Source: CAXXIC01 sp049315325 (lineage in GTDB: Bacteria; Bacteroidota; Bacteroidia; Bacteroidales; UBA7332). Taken from it: a DNA stretch of 64,000 bases. Each line of letters begins with the position of its first letter. The first letter of the stretch is position 1. The position numbers were made by a program, and so were the translations under genes. The notes below the pieces were generated by a model. The model saw only the letters and a list, made by a program, of their open reading frames with translations. It searched no databases and was not told the origin of the DNA. The stretch lies in assembly GCA_049315325.1 (NCBI GenBank), contig JBMOKJ010000011.1, forward strand, positions 1-64,000. The letters are read 5' to 3'. Shown piece by piece: positions 23,362 through 32,127 of the stretch.

Positions 23362-25407
23362 CTATTTTTTGTCAGTATAGAGATCTATCAGCACTGTGCG
23401 GTTGTAGAAACGCTCTTCGGGAGTTTTGTTTTCGAACGGAGAAAGTGCTTTTTCTTCACCAAAACCATAAATCTCGAATTTCACGTCCGTTCGTCCTGCT
23501 TTCGACAGTTGTTTGTCCATTATGCTTCGAACTTCCATTGCACGAGCCATTGAAAGTTTTTCGTTGTGAATAGAATCTCCGATGATGTCGCTATATCCGT
23601 GGATAATGACTGATCCGTTTTTCGGAATTTTAGGTACGATCACTTCCGTAATGTATTTTTTATACATACTGAGGGTTTTCGACTGATTAAACTCGAACAG
23701 AATGCTAAATCGCATAATCTCCTCGTTGGTTGGTGGTGTCCACAATACAATATGGATGGTAGTCTCTTTTTGGATTACTTTTCCGCTTTTTGTTTGTCCT
23801 GTCATCACCACATTGTAGTCGCCTTCGGGTTGCGTGCCTAAAATTGATTTGCCTGATATGCTTGCACTTTCACCAACGTATGGGCCATAATTTTGCACAA
23901 CACCTTTCTGATCGGTAAGCTTAATAGACCAAGTTGAGAACGATTCGTTTCCACCTTTGAGGTTGAATGTGACATAACTATCGAGTGGAGCTGTGGTTGT
24001 TTCTACGATTTCAATTGGTTTGAGTGGAACACTCTTGCCGCTCACAAATTCCATTAACATTGCAGGTGAGTTGCTTTCGATGGATACACGTCTGTCGCCT
24101 TCGCGCAGAAGTACCAATTCGTTTGTTCCGCCCACTTGTTCCGATGGAATTTTTGGTTTGAAGCGGCCTTCGGTATTGATTCTTTTCGCATCAATTTCGA
24201 ACACATCAACCAAGTAATGTTTCACAGATTCTGCCATAATTCGTCCCACTTTCGGACCATTCTCTGACGAACCAACAAGGACAATAGTTGCAGTTGTAAC
24301 TTTCTGCATACGATCGCCAAGAATGTTGATTACATTGTAATAGACGTTCATTTGACGAACAGATCGACCAGCAATTCGCTTTGGCGTGAATACCTCCATT
24401 TGATCTTCTTTGAAATCTTTCACTTGTGATTTTTTCAGCAAAACATACCTGTCTGGTATTTCATTTGAGCCCAAATCAAAGAAAATGTAGTTGCGTAACG
24501 GGAAAACCTCTCTGACACGTCGTTCAGTCGGAATATTCTTTGGCGCATTGGCCGAAAATAACACTTCTGAATCGATAAAGACTGTTTGCGATGGTGCAAT
24601 TATTGGTGCAGGTTCTACAATTAGTGGTTGTGATTCCACACGGTGTCCGCGACCGAATTTAAGTGCCGCACCTACACGCAAGGTAGTCAGGTTTAAGGTC
24701 TCGATCCAGCGTGGATTTTGTCCGAAATAGGGTTGAAATGAGATAAATGGAGATAAAACGAATTGAGTGCGACGACTTTGCGGCGATAGTTGTATGTCGT
24801 AACCGGCTGCGATTTGCATCGAAACCACAGTTTTGCGCATACTACTCAAATCTCCATTCACGTCGGGGGTGGCTACTGAGTTTGGATACAATGGATTTAT
24901 ACCTTGTTGATAAGTAAATGATTTATCCATATTGTAAGCTACGCGAGGACCACCATAAAAGTATAGATTTCCTTTGAAAGGAGCGAAGCGAAGGCTTGGC
25001 TCGATGGTCAAATAGCTGATATTAGCAGACAAGTCGGCGATGCAATTACAAGGCGTGACAACGGCATCGAAGAATCCTCTGCGATTGTCGTAGCCGCTTT
25101 GAAGCATCAATCCCCAGCGTGAATCAGATGGGTGAAATTCGATGAGCGGTGCGAGGTAAAGACCTGTGCCATTCGCTTTGTGAAACGTAGTTGGGACAGT
25201 CAGACTGGAGTTCAGGTTTTGAGTTGAACCGTTGTAGAAATCGAAATTTGCGCCACCAGCCACACCAAACATCCAAGTTGGACGGGTGTAACTCTCTTGT
25301 TGCGCTTGTGCGCTTGCGATTCCGAAGAATAGGGCTGTACTGACAGCTAATCCCGACAGAATTCTCCGGCTCGAAATTCTTTTTATGAGATAAATAATTG
25401 GTTTCAT
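23362..25407 (-). CDS. OmpA-family outer-membrane protein
   Basis: About 681 residues from ATG 25407. Signal peptide RILSGLAVSTALFFGIASAQ with AQ after it. Residues about 45-260 form an outer-membrane beta-barrel of the porin-like type (WMFGVAGGANFDFYNG and FAPFKGNLYFYGGPRVAYNM). A long periplasmic stretch with Ig-like strands follows. The C-terminal OmpA-like peptidoglycan-binding domain is clear: FSILFEFNQSKTLSMYK, GSVIIHGYSDIIGDSIHNEK, LSMARAMEVRSIM and YNRTVLIDLY. It anchors the outer membrane to the wall. It lies about 100 bp downstream of the InlB/DUF3494 lipoprotein gene with no terminator between, so the two probably form an operon under the operator at 27754-27791. Confidence 0.9.
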   Translation of the reverse strand: MKPIIYLIKRISSRRILSGLAVSTALFFGIASAQAQQESYTRPTWMFGVAGGANFDFYNGSTQNLNSSLTVPTTFHKANGTGLYLAPLIEFHPSDSRWGLMLQSGYDNRRGFFDAVVTPCNCIADLSANISYLTIEPSLRFAPFKGNLYFYGGPRVAYNMDKSFTYQQGINPLYPNSVATPDVNGDLSSMRKTVVSMQIAAGYDIQLSPQSRRTQFVLSPFISFQPYFGQNPRWIETLNLTTLRVGAALKFGRGHRVESQPLIVEPAPIIAPSQTVFIDSEVLFSANAPKNIPTERRVREVFPLRNYIFFDLGSNEIPDRYVLLKKSQVKDFKEDQMEVFTPKRIAGRSVRQMNVYYNVINILGDRMQKVTTATIVLVGSSENGPKVGRIMAESVKHYLVDVFEIDAKRINTEGRFKPKIPSEQVGGTNELVLLREGDRRVSIESNSPAMLMEFVSGKSVPLKPIEIVETTTAPLDSYVTFNLKGGNESFSTWSIKLTDQKGVVQNYGPYVGESASISGKSILGTQPEGDYNVVMTGQTKSGKVIQKETTIHIVLWTPPTNEEIMRFSILFEFNQSKTLSMYKKYITEVIVPKIPKNGSVIIHGYSDIIGDSIHNEKLSMARAMEVRSIMDKQLSKAGRTDVKFEIYGFGEEKALSPFENKTPEERFYNRTVLIDLYTDKK

Positions 25408-25510
25408 AATTCGTTGTTTTTTAATTGTATTATTTTTCACAATCGCAACGTGCAGTGAGTGTTTCATAAGTTGAAACACCCGTTGCATGTTGTGTTGAAA
25501 TTCTATTCTA

Positions 25511-27688
25511 TTAAGGTAAAATTACCGTTGCGGCATTCAGCGTGACAGCTGTTTGAGCAAGCAATCGTCCTGTTACTTTAGCACCAGTGTTGAGCGAGAT
25601 CAGCGTTTGACTCAAGATGTTTCCGCTGAAATCGGAGTTGGTGCCCAATGTGGCTTGTTTAGCTGTTATCCAGAAGATGTTTTTCGCTTGAGCACCACCA
25701 ATGAGCGTGATGATCGCGTCGTTGTTGACTGTCAGATCCTGTGCAATTTGGAAAACCCACGTGTCGTTTGGTCCTCCGCTGAGGGTGACTCCGGCATTCG
25801 TAATCAGTACGCCAGTGCTCCATTTATACAACCCAGGAGGTAAGGTTCGTCCACTGATATTGCCTGCATAAATATCGACAATCACGGAAGTCGTAAGGCC
25901 ATTAGCTGTTGTGAATGCAGTTTGCATATCGGATACAGCGGTTGTCATTTTCGCTGGAGTTGGAGCTGCATAATCGGCTGCATAAACATTACCCGTCACG
26001 ATTGGTGTGTGCGACGATTGTCCATCGGTATTCATAATCAATCCAAAGCCTGTGATTGATGAGGCTGCTGCCGGACTCACACCGATGTTTCCAGTGATGG
26101 AGCTGACGCCAGTTGTTGAAATTCCAGCTTTAGACATAGCGGTGAAATCGGCCGCTGAGCCTAAATCAACTACGCCTGGGCCAAGAGGAGGCGTGAGTGT
26201 GAATAGTGCGGTCACATTCTTATTACCATTCATTGCTATTGAATACGTGTTGACCGAGCCTGTAGCATCGCCACTCCACGAGGTGAATGTGTAGCCAAGG
26301 TTTGGTGTTGCGGTTAATAGCACCACATCGCCAAAGGCATACGTTGATTTTGAGGGTGTTTTCACAACCGTACCGTTCACGGCAGTCACATTCAATGTAT
26401 AAGCAATGGCTGTGAAGTTTGCCGTCACATTTTTATTGGCTGTCATCGCGACCGATGTTGGGTTTGTCGTTCCCGTAGCGTCGCCGCTCCATAAGGCGAA
26501 TATAAAACCATCAGATGGTACTGCCTCAAGGGAGACATTTGTTCCATAATTGTAGTTTACGAGTTGAGGAACTTTCAGTACGGTTCCACCCACAGCAGTT
26601 ACATTAAGTGTGAAAGTGCTGATGGCAAAATTGGCGACCAACGTTTTATTGGCATTCAACACAAAGGTGTAGTTTGCGCTGGTCGAAACCATTATCCCGT
26701 TTTCGGTCCAATTGACAAACGAATAGCCTAAGTTTGGAGTTGCCGACACATTGACCGACGACGCTGAATTGAACGAGCCCGATCCCAAAGTTGATCCGCC
26801 AACAGATGGATTTGCTGAAAGGTTGACAGCAAATTGCGAAGCTGGAATTATGGTGTAATTGGCTACCAGCGTTCTGTTGGCCACCAATGTAAATTGATAG
26901 CTCGAACTGGAGGAGACAATTGTGCTGTTTTCTGTCCAATTGTTGAAGATGTAACCGGTGTGAGGGAATGTGCTCACTGTAACCAACGAACCGGCAACGA
27001 ACGAGCCTGCACCAATAGTTGTGCCTCCGGCAATCGGATTAGCCGTTAGGTTGACAGCAAAATTGCCCGGAGTTACGGGAATGAAGTTGGCAATGAGGGT
27101 TTTGTTGCCAGCCATTGTCAGCTGATAACTTGCACTGGTAGAGACCACCGTGCCATTGTCTGTCCAGTTGACAAATACAAAACCCGTATTGGGCGTTGCA
27201 CCGATGGCAACCGTTGAACCTTGGGCAAAGAGTCCTGCACCTGTTACCACTCCGCTGCTCAGTGGCAGTGGCGACAAAGTGAGTTGAGGTAGTGTGGTGA
27301 ATGTCCACACGTAATCTGTTTGCAATGCGTTTCCGCGTGTATCTTTCACGGTCGGTTTCACAGTGCCAGTATAGACGGTGAAGGGCAACAGCGGAGCCGA
27401 TGGGGTGAAGGAAACTGTTGAATCTTTGTAGGAAACATCGCCAGAGATGACGGTTGATCCTTGATGTAGCGTGTAAGATGCCGACGTGAAAGTCGATGCA
27501 TTCATCTTTTCGTTAAAAGTAGCAGTTACTACTTTGTTGAGTTGTACGTTGGTTGCTCCATTTTCAGGACTTGTAGATACGACAAGCGGACACAAACCAA
27601 TTATTTCTACATAATCGTCTTTTTTGCATCCCACAATTAACACAACAGTTGCTATCGCAAGTGTCGTTAATAGTTTCATGAATCTCAT
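25511..27688 (-). CDS. lipoprotein with Ig, five InlB-type repeats and DUF3494 ice-binding domain
   Basis: 725 residues. The lipobox VLIVGC (Cys about 21) predicts lipid anchoring. Residues about 33-133 are a Big_5-type Ig domain (VSTSPENGATNVQLNKVVTA, FTPSAPLLPFTVYTGTVKP). Residues about 135-500 hold five tandem modules of about 70 residues, each ending NKTLxANF or NKNVTANF and containing a GYxFxNWTENG or GxIFALWSGDATG core: these are divergent InlB B-type repeats. The DUF3494 domain fills about 505-725 (VDLGSAADFTAMSKAGISTT, GNIGVSPAAASSITGFG, NIFWITAKQATLGTNSDFSG). The repeats likely hold the ice-binding or adhesive tip away from the cell. The start may be codon 1 or codon 4. Probably cotranscribed with the OmpA-family gene. 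Confidence 0.9.
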   Translation of the reverse strand: MRFMKLLTTLAIATVVLIVGCKKDDYVEIIGLCPLVVSTSPENGATNVQLNKVVTATFNEKMNASTFTSASYTLHQGSTVISGDVSYKDSTVSFTPSAPLLPFTVYTGTVKPTVKDTRGNALQTDYVWTFTTLPQLTLSPLPLSSGVVTGAGLFAQGSTVAIGATPNTGFVFVNWTDNGTVVSTSASYQLTMAGNKTLIANFIPVTPGNFAVNLTANPIAGGTTIGAGSFVAGSLVTVSTFPHTGYIFNNWTENSTIVSSSSSYQFTLVANRTLVANYTIIPASQFAVNLSANPSVGGSTLGSGSFNSASSVNVSATPNLGYSFVNWTENGIMVSTSANYTFVLNANKTLVANFAISTFTLNVTAVGGTVLKVPQLVNYNYGTNVSLEAVPSDGFIFALWSGDATGTTNPTSVAMTANKNVTANFTAIAYTLNVTAVNGTVVKTPSKSTYAFGDVVLLTATPNLGYTFTSWSGDATGSVNTYSIAMNGNKNVTALFTLTPPLGPGVVDLGSAADFTAMSKAGISTTGVSSITGNIGVSPAAASSITGFGLIMNTDGQSSHTPIVTGNVYAADYAAPTPAKMTTAVSDMQTAFTTANGLTTSVIVDIYAGNISGRTLPPGLYKWSTGVLITNAGVTLSGGPNDTWVFQIAQDLTVNNDAIITLIGGAQAKNIFWITAKQATLGTNSDFSGNILSQTLISLNTGAKVTGRLLAQTAVTLNAATVILP

Positions 27689-27724
27689 ACATTTGAATTA
27701 TAGTGTGAAAGAATTTTCACCATA

Positions 27725-27791
27725 CAAAGATGAGGCTCGATCGTTCGTTTTTTATTACACAATTCTGTAAACGACTTCTATGATTCACACA
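27725..27791 (-). promoter_or_regulatory. 38-bp operator plus -7 box before the InlB/DUF3494 lipoprotein
   Basis: Operator at 27754-27791: TGTGTGAATCATAGAAG, 13 bp, TGTGTAAT on the minus strand. The -7 box is TCATCTTTG (ending at 27725), 29 bp from the operator edge. The start codon is about 37 bp further on. Confidence 0.82.
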
Positions 27792-27930
27792 TTCAATAAG
27801 GTGTTGTTTCCCAAATGTTTGTGATTTGTGCTTTTAGAAATTTGCATTGTAGTCGGAGATATTTTGGCAATGCTTATCGAAACATCTTCAGTACGAATCA
27901 AACAATCTATCTCCCTTTTCGAAAGTTCTG

Positions 27931-28036
27931 TTTCACCTTTCCAAACAGTGATTTTAGCTAAAGTAGATTCAATTTCACTTTTCCAAACTACTATTTTACC
28001 GAAAGTCATTTCGATTTTACTTTTCTGAACTACAAT
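27931..28036. repeat. 42-bp tandem repeat
   Basis: Two full units (27931-27972 and 27973-28014) and a partial third (28015-28036). Each unit begins tttcacttttccaaac or similar and contains attttannnnaaagt. Upstream sequence from about 27850 has weaker similarity. Translated on the minus strand it gives 14-residue units with a VWKSEIE/VWKGETE core in a 74-codon open frame, but no ribosome-binding site or family supports a gene. The rest of 27792-28262 holds only this, the palindromes at 28172-28217, and a REP-like tgccagcggtaggca at about 28121. Confidence 0.7.
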
Positions 28037-28171
28037 ACATCATCCCTTAGTTTGGATAGGGTGAGCCTAACCTTCAAAAACATTTTTTGCTCTTTGTAAA
28101 GTCAGTTTCAATAGATGTGCCAGCGGTAGGCAGGTTTGTATTTATATCAAAAAAGAAATATATTTGTTGTC

Positions 28172-28217
28172 GGAACTCAGTTCCTTATAAAAACTTAGGA
28201 GACGGAATGCAATTCCG
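28172..28217. repeat. pair of short palindromes
   Basis: ggaactcagttcc at 28172-28184 and cggaatgcaattccg at 28203-28217, 18 bp apart. Both are nearly perfect inverted repeats and look like REP-type elements. They lie about 50 bp before a small AT-rich gene. Confidence 0.65.
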
Positions 28218-28262
28218 CCCCGACGGTGGAATTAATTTATTAACCTGGAGGTAGAAGATAAT

Positions 28263-28553
28263 ATGAAAAAGAATAAAACCCGTAAAATTATAATCTTCAT
28301 TCTGGCAGTTATTTTGACTATTTGCATGTATAATAATTCTAATTACTATATAAGAAAACATGATTGGAAAAATAGTTATGGAGCTTCAATCGGAGATTGG
28401 TTGGAATTTAAAGATTCATTATATACGATAAAATATAGGAAACTATATAAAAACAATTCTTTGGTTGGAAATGTCGTTTTCTGCTTCGAGAACTATTTAA
28501 TTGTTTACTCGAAAGATGAAAAAGAATTTGGATATTATTACAAGAAAGATTAA
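28263..28553 (+). CDS. small membrane-anchored protein of unknown function
   Basis: 96 residues. A strong ribosome-binding site (ggagg, 12 bp before the ATG) supports the start. The N-terminus is basic followed by one membrane segment (KIIIFILAVILTICMY), so it is probably an inner-membrane protein with an outward C-terminal part. That part is aromatic and charged (SLYTIKYRKLYKNNSL, then KDEKEFGYYYKK). No family recognised. Base composition is far more AT-rich than neighbours and it sits alone between repeats, which suggests recent acquisition or fast evolution. Confidence 0.6.
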   Translation: MKKNKTRKIIIFILAVILTICMYNNSNYYIRKHDWKNSYGASIGDWLEFKDSLYTIKYRKLYKNNSLVGNVVFCFENYLIVYSKDEKEFGYYYKKD

Positions 28554-28636
28554 GTTTCCTAATAACCCCTTTGGGTGGGTAATGTGTCAGATTTGGTGAT
28601 AAACATAATTATTTCACTGACTTGCTCCATCCAACC

Positions 28637-29830
28637 TCATTCCCCCTTTGCTTCGCTTTTCTCTTTGCGGATGTCGTCGAAGAAGGGTGTAGATTTTTCT
28701 TCGACACACTTAGCGGCATACAGATAGAGTGCCGCACTCCACGTTTGCCAATCTTGCCCCATGGGTTGTCCGCTGCCGGGGCTTATCCATTCGTTGAATC
28801 CAAAATCGACACTTTCTGCTCGAGCAGGCTGAATGCTGTGGGTGAGCGCAATTAGCTTCTCTACTGCCAGTGTTTGGCGTTTGGCTGCTACGAGAGCTGC
28901 GATGTAGAGTCCGCACACAAAAGGCCAGATGCCACCGTTGTGGTATTCCCCAGGGTTGTTGTAAATGGCGTATCGGGCGTGCCAATCAGGGTCTTCGGGT
29001 TTGATAAACGGGAAGAAATTAGGCGGTAAATCAATGGTCAGCTCGCTGCGATCGCGCATACCGTTACACTCCTCTTCGATCCACGACACAATCTCATTGG
29101 CACGAGCAGTCGATGCCAAACCCGATAGAATGGCGAGGCTGTTGCCCAACAAATCGAAACGCTCGCTGCTGTGTACCTTATACGACCAAAAGGCGTAGTA
29201 CGGTTTGTGCTTCACCACCAATCCTTCGTGCACATGGTGGTGTTGGTGTCCGCCGGTGATGGTGAATCGCCCCATGTCTTGCTGCATGTTGTTTGCTCGA
29301 TTGTTTTGATGTAGGATGCGCAGGTAGCTGTAAACGAGTGTGTTGACGTACAGCCCGTAGCCCGTCACCCACTGCTCGTCGCGCCAATCGCTGGTGGGTT
29401 GTTGTGCTACCATGAAGCGGTCGGACGGACTTTGAAACTCCATCCACACGAGGGCGTTGTTCACCGCATCTTTCAGAAAGTCGTTTTCGCCCGATACATT
29501 TCGATAAATGCCTGCTGCCAATAGAAAGAGCGGGGTGGTGTCGCTCGATCCGCGATCTTCTTTGTCGTTTACCAACGATGGTATGTGTCCGTGTTCCGAT
29601 TGGTTTTTTGCCAATGTTTCGAGCACTCTTCGAATGCTGTCCATCAGCTTTTTGTTTCCCGCAACAGCGATTCCAAGAATGGAGAACATCAGGTCGCGTG
29701 TGTAGGGCTCGGGATAACCCCAGCCTGCCGTGCGTGGCAGTCCTTGAAAAGGCCCGTGAGCGTTGTGTAATAACACTTCGAGTGCTGCTTTTTTTGCCTC
29801 TTCGATCAATAATAAATCAGCTTCTTTCAT
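28637..29830 (-). CDS. (alpha/alpha)6-barrel glycoside hydrolase, GH100-like
   Basis: 397 residues, no signal peptide, so cytosolic. The segments GWGYPEPYTRDLMFSILGI, DTTPLFLLAAGIY, PTSDWRDEQWVTGYGLYVNT, YNNPGEYHNGGIWPFVCGLY and FNEWISPGSGQPMGQDWQTW are those of the (alpha/alpha)6 family that includes alkaline/neutral invertases (GH100) and amylo-1,6-glucosidase-like enzymes. The Asp in YTRDL and the Glu in FNEWISP are candidate catalytic acids, by analogy. Likely substrates are sucrose or a glucosyl/mannosyl-glycerate type glycan; the sequence does not choose. It is downstream of a GT4 gene, with a CTTTGTG-type repeat in between. Confidence 0.78.
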   Translation of the reverse strand: MKEADLLLIEEAKKAALEVLLHNAHGPFQGLPRTAGWGYPEPYTRDLMFSILGIAVAGNKKLMDSIRRVLETLAKNQSEHGHIPSLVNDKEDRGSSDTTPLFLLAAGIYRNVSGENDFLKDAVNNALVWMEFQSPSDRFMVAQQPTSDWRDEQWVTGYGLYVNTLVYSYLRILHQNNRANNMQQDMGRFTITGGHQHHHVHEGLVVKHKPYYAFWSYKVHSSERFDLLGNSLAILSGLASTARANEIVSWIEEECNGMRDRSELTIDLPPNFFPFIKPEDPDWHARYAIYNNPGEYHNGGIWPFVCGLYIAALVAAKRQTLAVEKLIALTHSIQPARAESVDFGFNEWISPGSGQPMGQDWQTWSAALYLYAAKCVEEKSTPFFDDIRKEKSEAKGE

Positions 29831-29846
29831 TGTTTTCTATTTTTCT

Positions 29847-29976
29847 TGCCACAAAGACACTAAGAATCAAAGTTTCACAAATTTCTTGTTGGGTTTACTT
29901 GTTCAAAAGACACACAAGGATAAAGTTGAATAAGATTCCTTCATGAATTCCTTTGTGTCTTCGTGCCTTTGTGGCA
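29847..29976. repeat. CTTTGTG-type inverted repeat
   Basis: Left arm ttgccacaaagacactaag near 29847-29865 and right arm ctttgtgtcttcgtgccttt then gtggcaa ending at 29976 are inverted copies around an AT-rich middle. The element fills the whole gap between two genes. Confidence 0.75.
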
Positions 29977-29983
29977 AATTCCA

Positions 29984-31126
29984 TCAATAAATGCCCAGTT
30001 TTCGGTTGATGATTTCGACAAACCGTTTGGCGACCACCCGATAATCGAAGTTTTCGACTACACGCTCTCTACCGGCCAATCCCATCTTATTTCGCAAAGA
30101 AGGATCAGACATCAACAGCATCAGGTGATTAGCAATGTCGTGCACATTAGCACGGTAATCGACGGTGCGTGGCACATCAAACAGCACCTTGTGCTGCTCT
30201 TCGAATCCCGATTCGCCACCGAGCGTCACTTCGTTCACCACAATGCGCTTGGCGACTTCTGCCAACAAAGCTGTTTTGCCATGAATGAGCGTGTCGAGCA
30301 TTCCCATTGCACGGATGCTGACGACAGGTTTACCGCACGCACCAGCTTCTACCTGAGGCATTCCAAAGCCTTCGAGGCGCGATGGTGCGGCATAGATGTC
30401 GCATGCTCCCACAAGGTATGGCATAAAGTTTCGCGAAATGGTGTTTGTTTCGTAGGTGACGTTTTTGTCGATTCCCAAATCGGTTGCCATCTGCAGGTCA
30501 GCAAGGTTTTGCAGTTTTGTACGTGGTTGCGGCCACACTTTGCAGACGTATTTCCAATCTGGCGCTTTCGAGTCGATGAGGGCAAGTGCTTGCATCACCT
30601 CTTGTGCCCCTTTGGATGCGGCGTCGCCACCTACCGTAAGTATCATCAACTGATCGGGCGAAATGCCAAGGGCTTCGCGCACTGCAATAATTTTCGGATC
30701 GTTTTTGCTAAAAGGATGAAACGCATCAGTGTCGCAACCAACGGGTAGCACTTCGATGTTGTCACCCGAAATGCCGTCGCGAACGTACATCTCTTTCACC
30801 CAATTGGAAGTGACGAGAATCAGCGGCAATTTATTCAGAATCTCCTGATAATTGGCAATGTAGCCATCAGCCACCAACCACGGCACGGGTTGAACACCGT
30901 ATCGTTGAGGATGAAGCACCAGTTGAGGCGTGTGCCCCCAATAACCGACACCAACCACCACATCGGGTTCGAACCAACGGTAGTACCACTCTTTTTCTTG
31001 TGCCGATTCGAAATGGACGGCGTGCACATCTACACCTAATTCGCTGAGACCCTTGTAGAGTAAATCTCCTTGTGTGGCCAGCCCTCCGGGAGTGGGCGGA
31101 TAGTCGTACAATACTAATACTTTCAT
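29984..31126 (-). CDS. GT4-family glycosyltransferase
   Basis: 380 residues, cytosolic GT-B fold. The opening VLVLYDYPPTPGGLATQGDL is the acceptor-side glycine loop. The nucleotide-sugar side carries VGGDAASKGAQEVMQALAL and the EX7E-type motif APSRLEGFGMPQVEAGACGK. It probably moves a hexose from a nucleotide sugar onto a soluble or lipid acceptor. It lies in a block with a GH100-like hydrolase and a PIG-L deacetylase, which suggests synthesis and turnover of a small glycoside or glycolipid; the product is not identifiable. Confidence 0.88.
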   Translation of the reverse strand: MKVLVLYDYPPTPGGLATQGDLLYKGLSELGVDVHAVHFESAQEKEWYYRWFEPDVVVGVGYWGHTPQLVLHPQRYGVQPVPWLVADGYIANYQEILNKLPLILVTSNWVKEMYVRDGISGDNIEVLPVGCDTDAFHPFSKNDPKIIAVREALGISPDQLMILTVGGDAASKGAQEVMQALALIDSKAPDWKYVCKVWPQPRTKLQNLADLQMATDLGIDKNVTYETNTISRNFMPYLVGACDIYAAPSRLEGFGMPQVEAGACGKPVVSIRAMGMLDTLIHGKTALLAEVAKRIVVNEVTLGGESGFEEQHKVLFDVPRTVDYRANVHDIANHLMLLMSDPSLRNKMGLAGRERVVENFDYRVVAKRFVEIINRKLGIY

Positions 31127-31471
31127 TTGATTTATTGTTTATGTGAATATATGTTTCGTGAATTGTCCTCGAGCCGGAGGGCTTTTACTTTTTTTCTACA
31201 GCAAAAAAAAGTAAACAAAAAAATGCCGCCGCTATGGATAAAAAGCTAAAAATGGATTTCATTCCGCTAAAACCACCCAAACTCAACTTGACGAAATACG
31301 TCAAGTCTCAAACAAGGGTGATTTTTACGCTCCATTTCTTCCATTTTCTTAACGCTTTTTCTCCAAGGCGGATTGAGATTCTACAACTTTGACGATGTAG
31401 TATATAAAATGGGAATAAGCCATTTCAAAATTTATATATGAATATAATAATAAGAAAATCATGAAAAATAT
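31127..31471. other. non-coding spacer with possible multi-copy element
   Basis: No open frame with coding character. The stretch from about 31165 to 31300 (ctcgagccggagggctttta, then agtaaacaaaaaaatgccgc) looks like a known-type intergenic element of Bacteroidota, judged from memory only. No second copy is seen in this window. The right part is AT-rich and may hold the promoter of the PIG-L gene's neighbour, but no clear box was found. Confidence 0.4.
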
Positions 31472-32113
31472 CTACTCCTGAGAACCTTTCTTGGGCAAAG
31501 ATTTGTACGCGTTGAGTGCATTTTCGAATTTCCAGAAAGCTTCTGCTTTTGGAGTGGTACGAGCCTCCCAACTCTCTTTGGCGAACCCATATATCTCGGT
31601 GATGATGTAGTATTTGCGCAGCCAAATCTTCTCGGTTAGGCGAGTGAATATGGAGGCGTGGTGTATCGGCATCGGGAAATAGGATTTATGACCGTCTTCA
31701 TAAGCAAATGTCCAGAGTTCGTGAGCTTGAAGTTTGCCTGTATGCCAAAGCTTTATAACTGCTTTGTTCGTCTCTTCGTGTCGCAGGTGACGTGTGTATT
31801 CTCCTTTTGCGCTGTGCGTAATGATGAGGTCGAAATGGGTGGTTGGTAGTAATTTTAGTATTGCATTTTCCACCTCAGCTTCATTCAGTGGGTTTTGTTC
31901 AGGCTCGTCGTCGAGATCACCCATTACACCTTTTACTTTTATTATATTCAGTACGTTTCGAAATCGTGGCGCTCGATCTTCATCGCTGCCACGACATAGG
32001 CAAAGAACAAAACAGTTCCACGAGGTGTGACTGAGTATGGTGCCACCTGCCCACAGTATTTCGTCGTCGGGGTGTGCGACTATGATGATGACAGTCCTAC
32101 ACTTTTTTGTCAT
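31472..32113 (-). CDS. PIG-L family deacetylase
   Basis: 213 residues. The metal-binding motif AHPDDEILWAGG near the N-terminus and the later HSAKGEYTRHLRHEE (third ligand His) define the PIG-L/LmbE family of zinc N-deacetylases, which act on N-acetylglucosaminyl groups such as GlcNAc-inositol or small glycoconjugates. No signal peptide. It starts 14 bp after the phosphoketolase stop on the same strand, so the two are probably cotranscribed. Its company (GT4, hydrolase) fits synthesis of a GlcN-containing small molecule, which is inference. Confidence 0.88.
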   Translation of the reverse strand: MTKKCRTVIIIVAHPDDEILWAGGTILSHTSWNCFVLCLCRGSDEDRAPRFRNVLNIIKVKGVMGDLDDEPEQNPLNEAEVENAILKLLPTTHFDLIITHSAKGEYTRHLRHEETNKAVIKLWHTGKLQAHELWTFAYEDGHKSYFPMPIHHASIFTRLTEKIWLRKYYIITEIYGFAKESWEARTTPKAEAFWKFENALNAYKSLPKKGSQE

Positions 32114-32127
32114 TGATTAATTTCATT

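Noticed and set aside
27785..28009. 74-residue minus-strand gene over the tandem repeat
   Set aside because: Built mostly of 42-bp repeats, no Shine-Dalgarno-like site, no recognisable family; kept as a repeat.
29963..30748. 261-residue plus-strand frame opposite the GT4 gene
   Set aside because: It is complementary to a conserved glycosyltransferase and starts inside an intergenic repeat.
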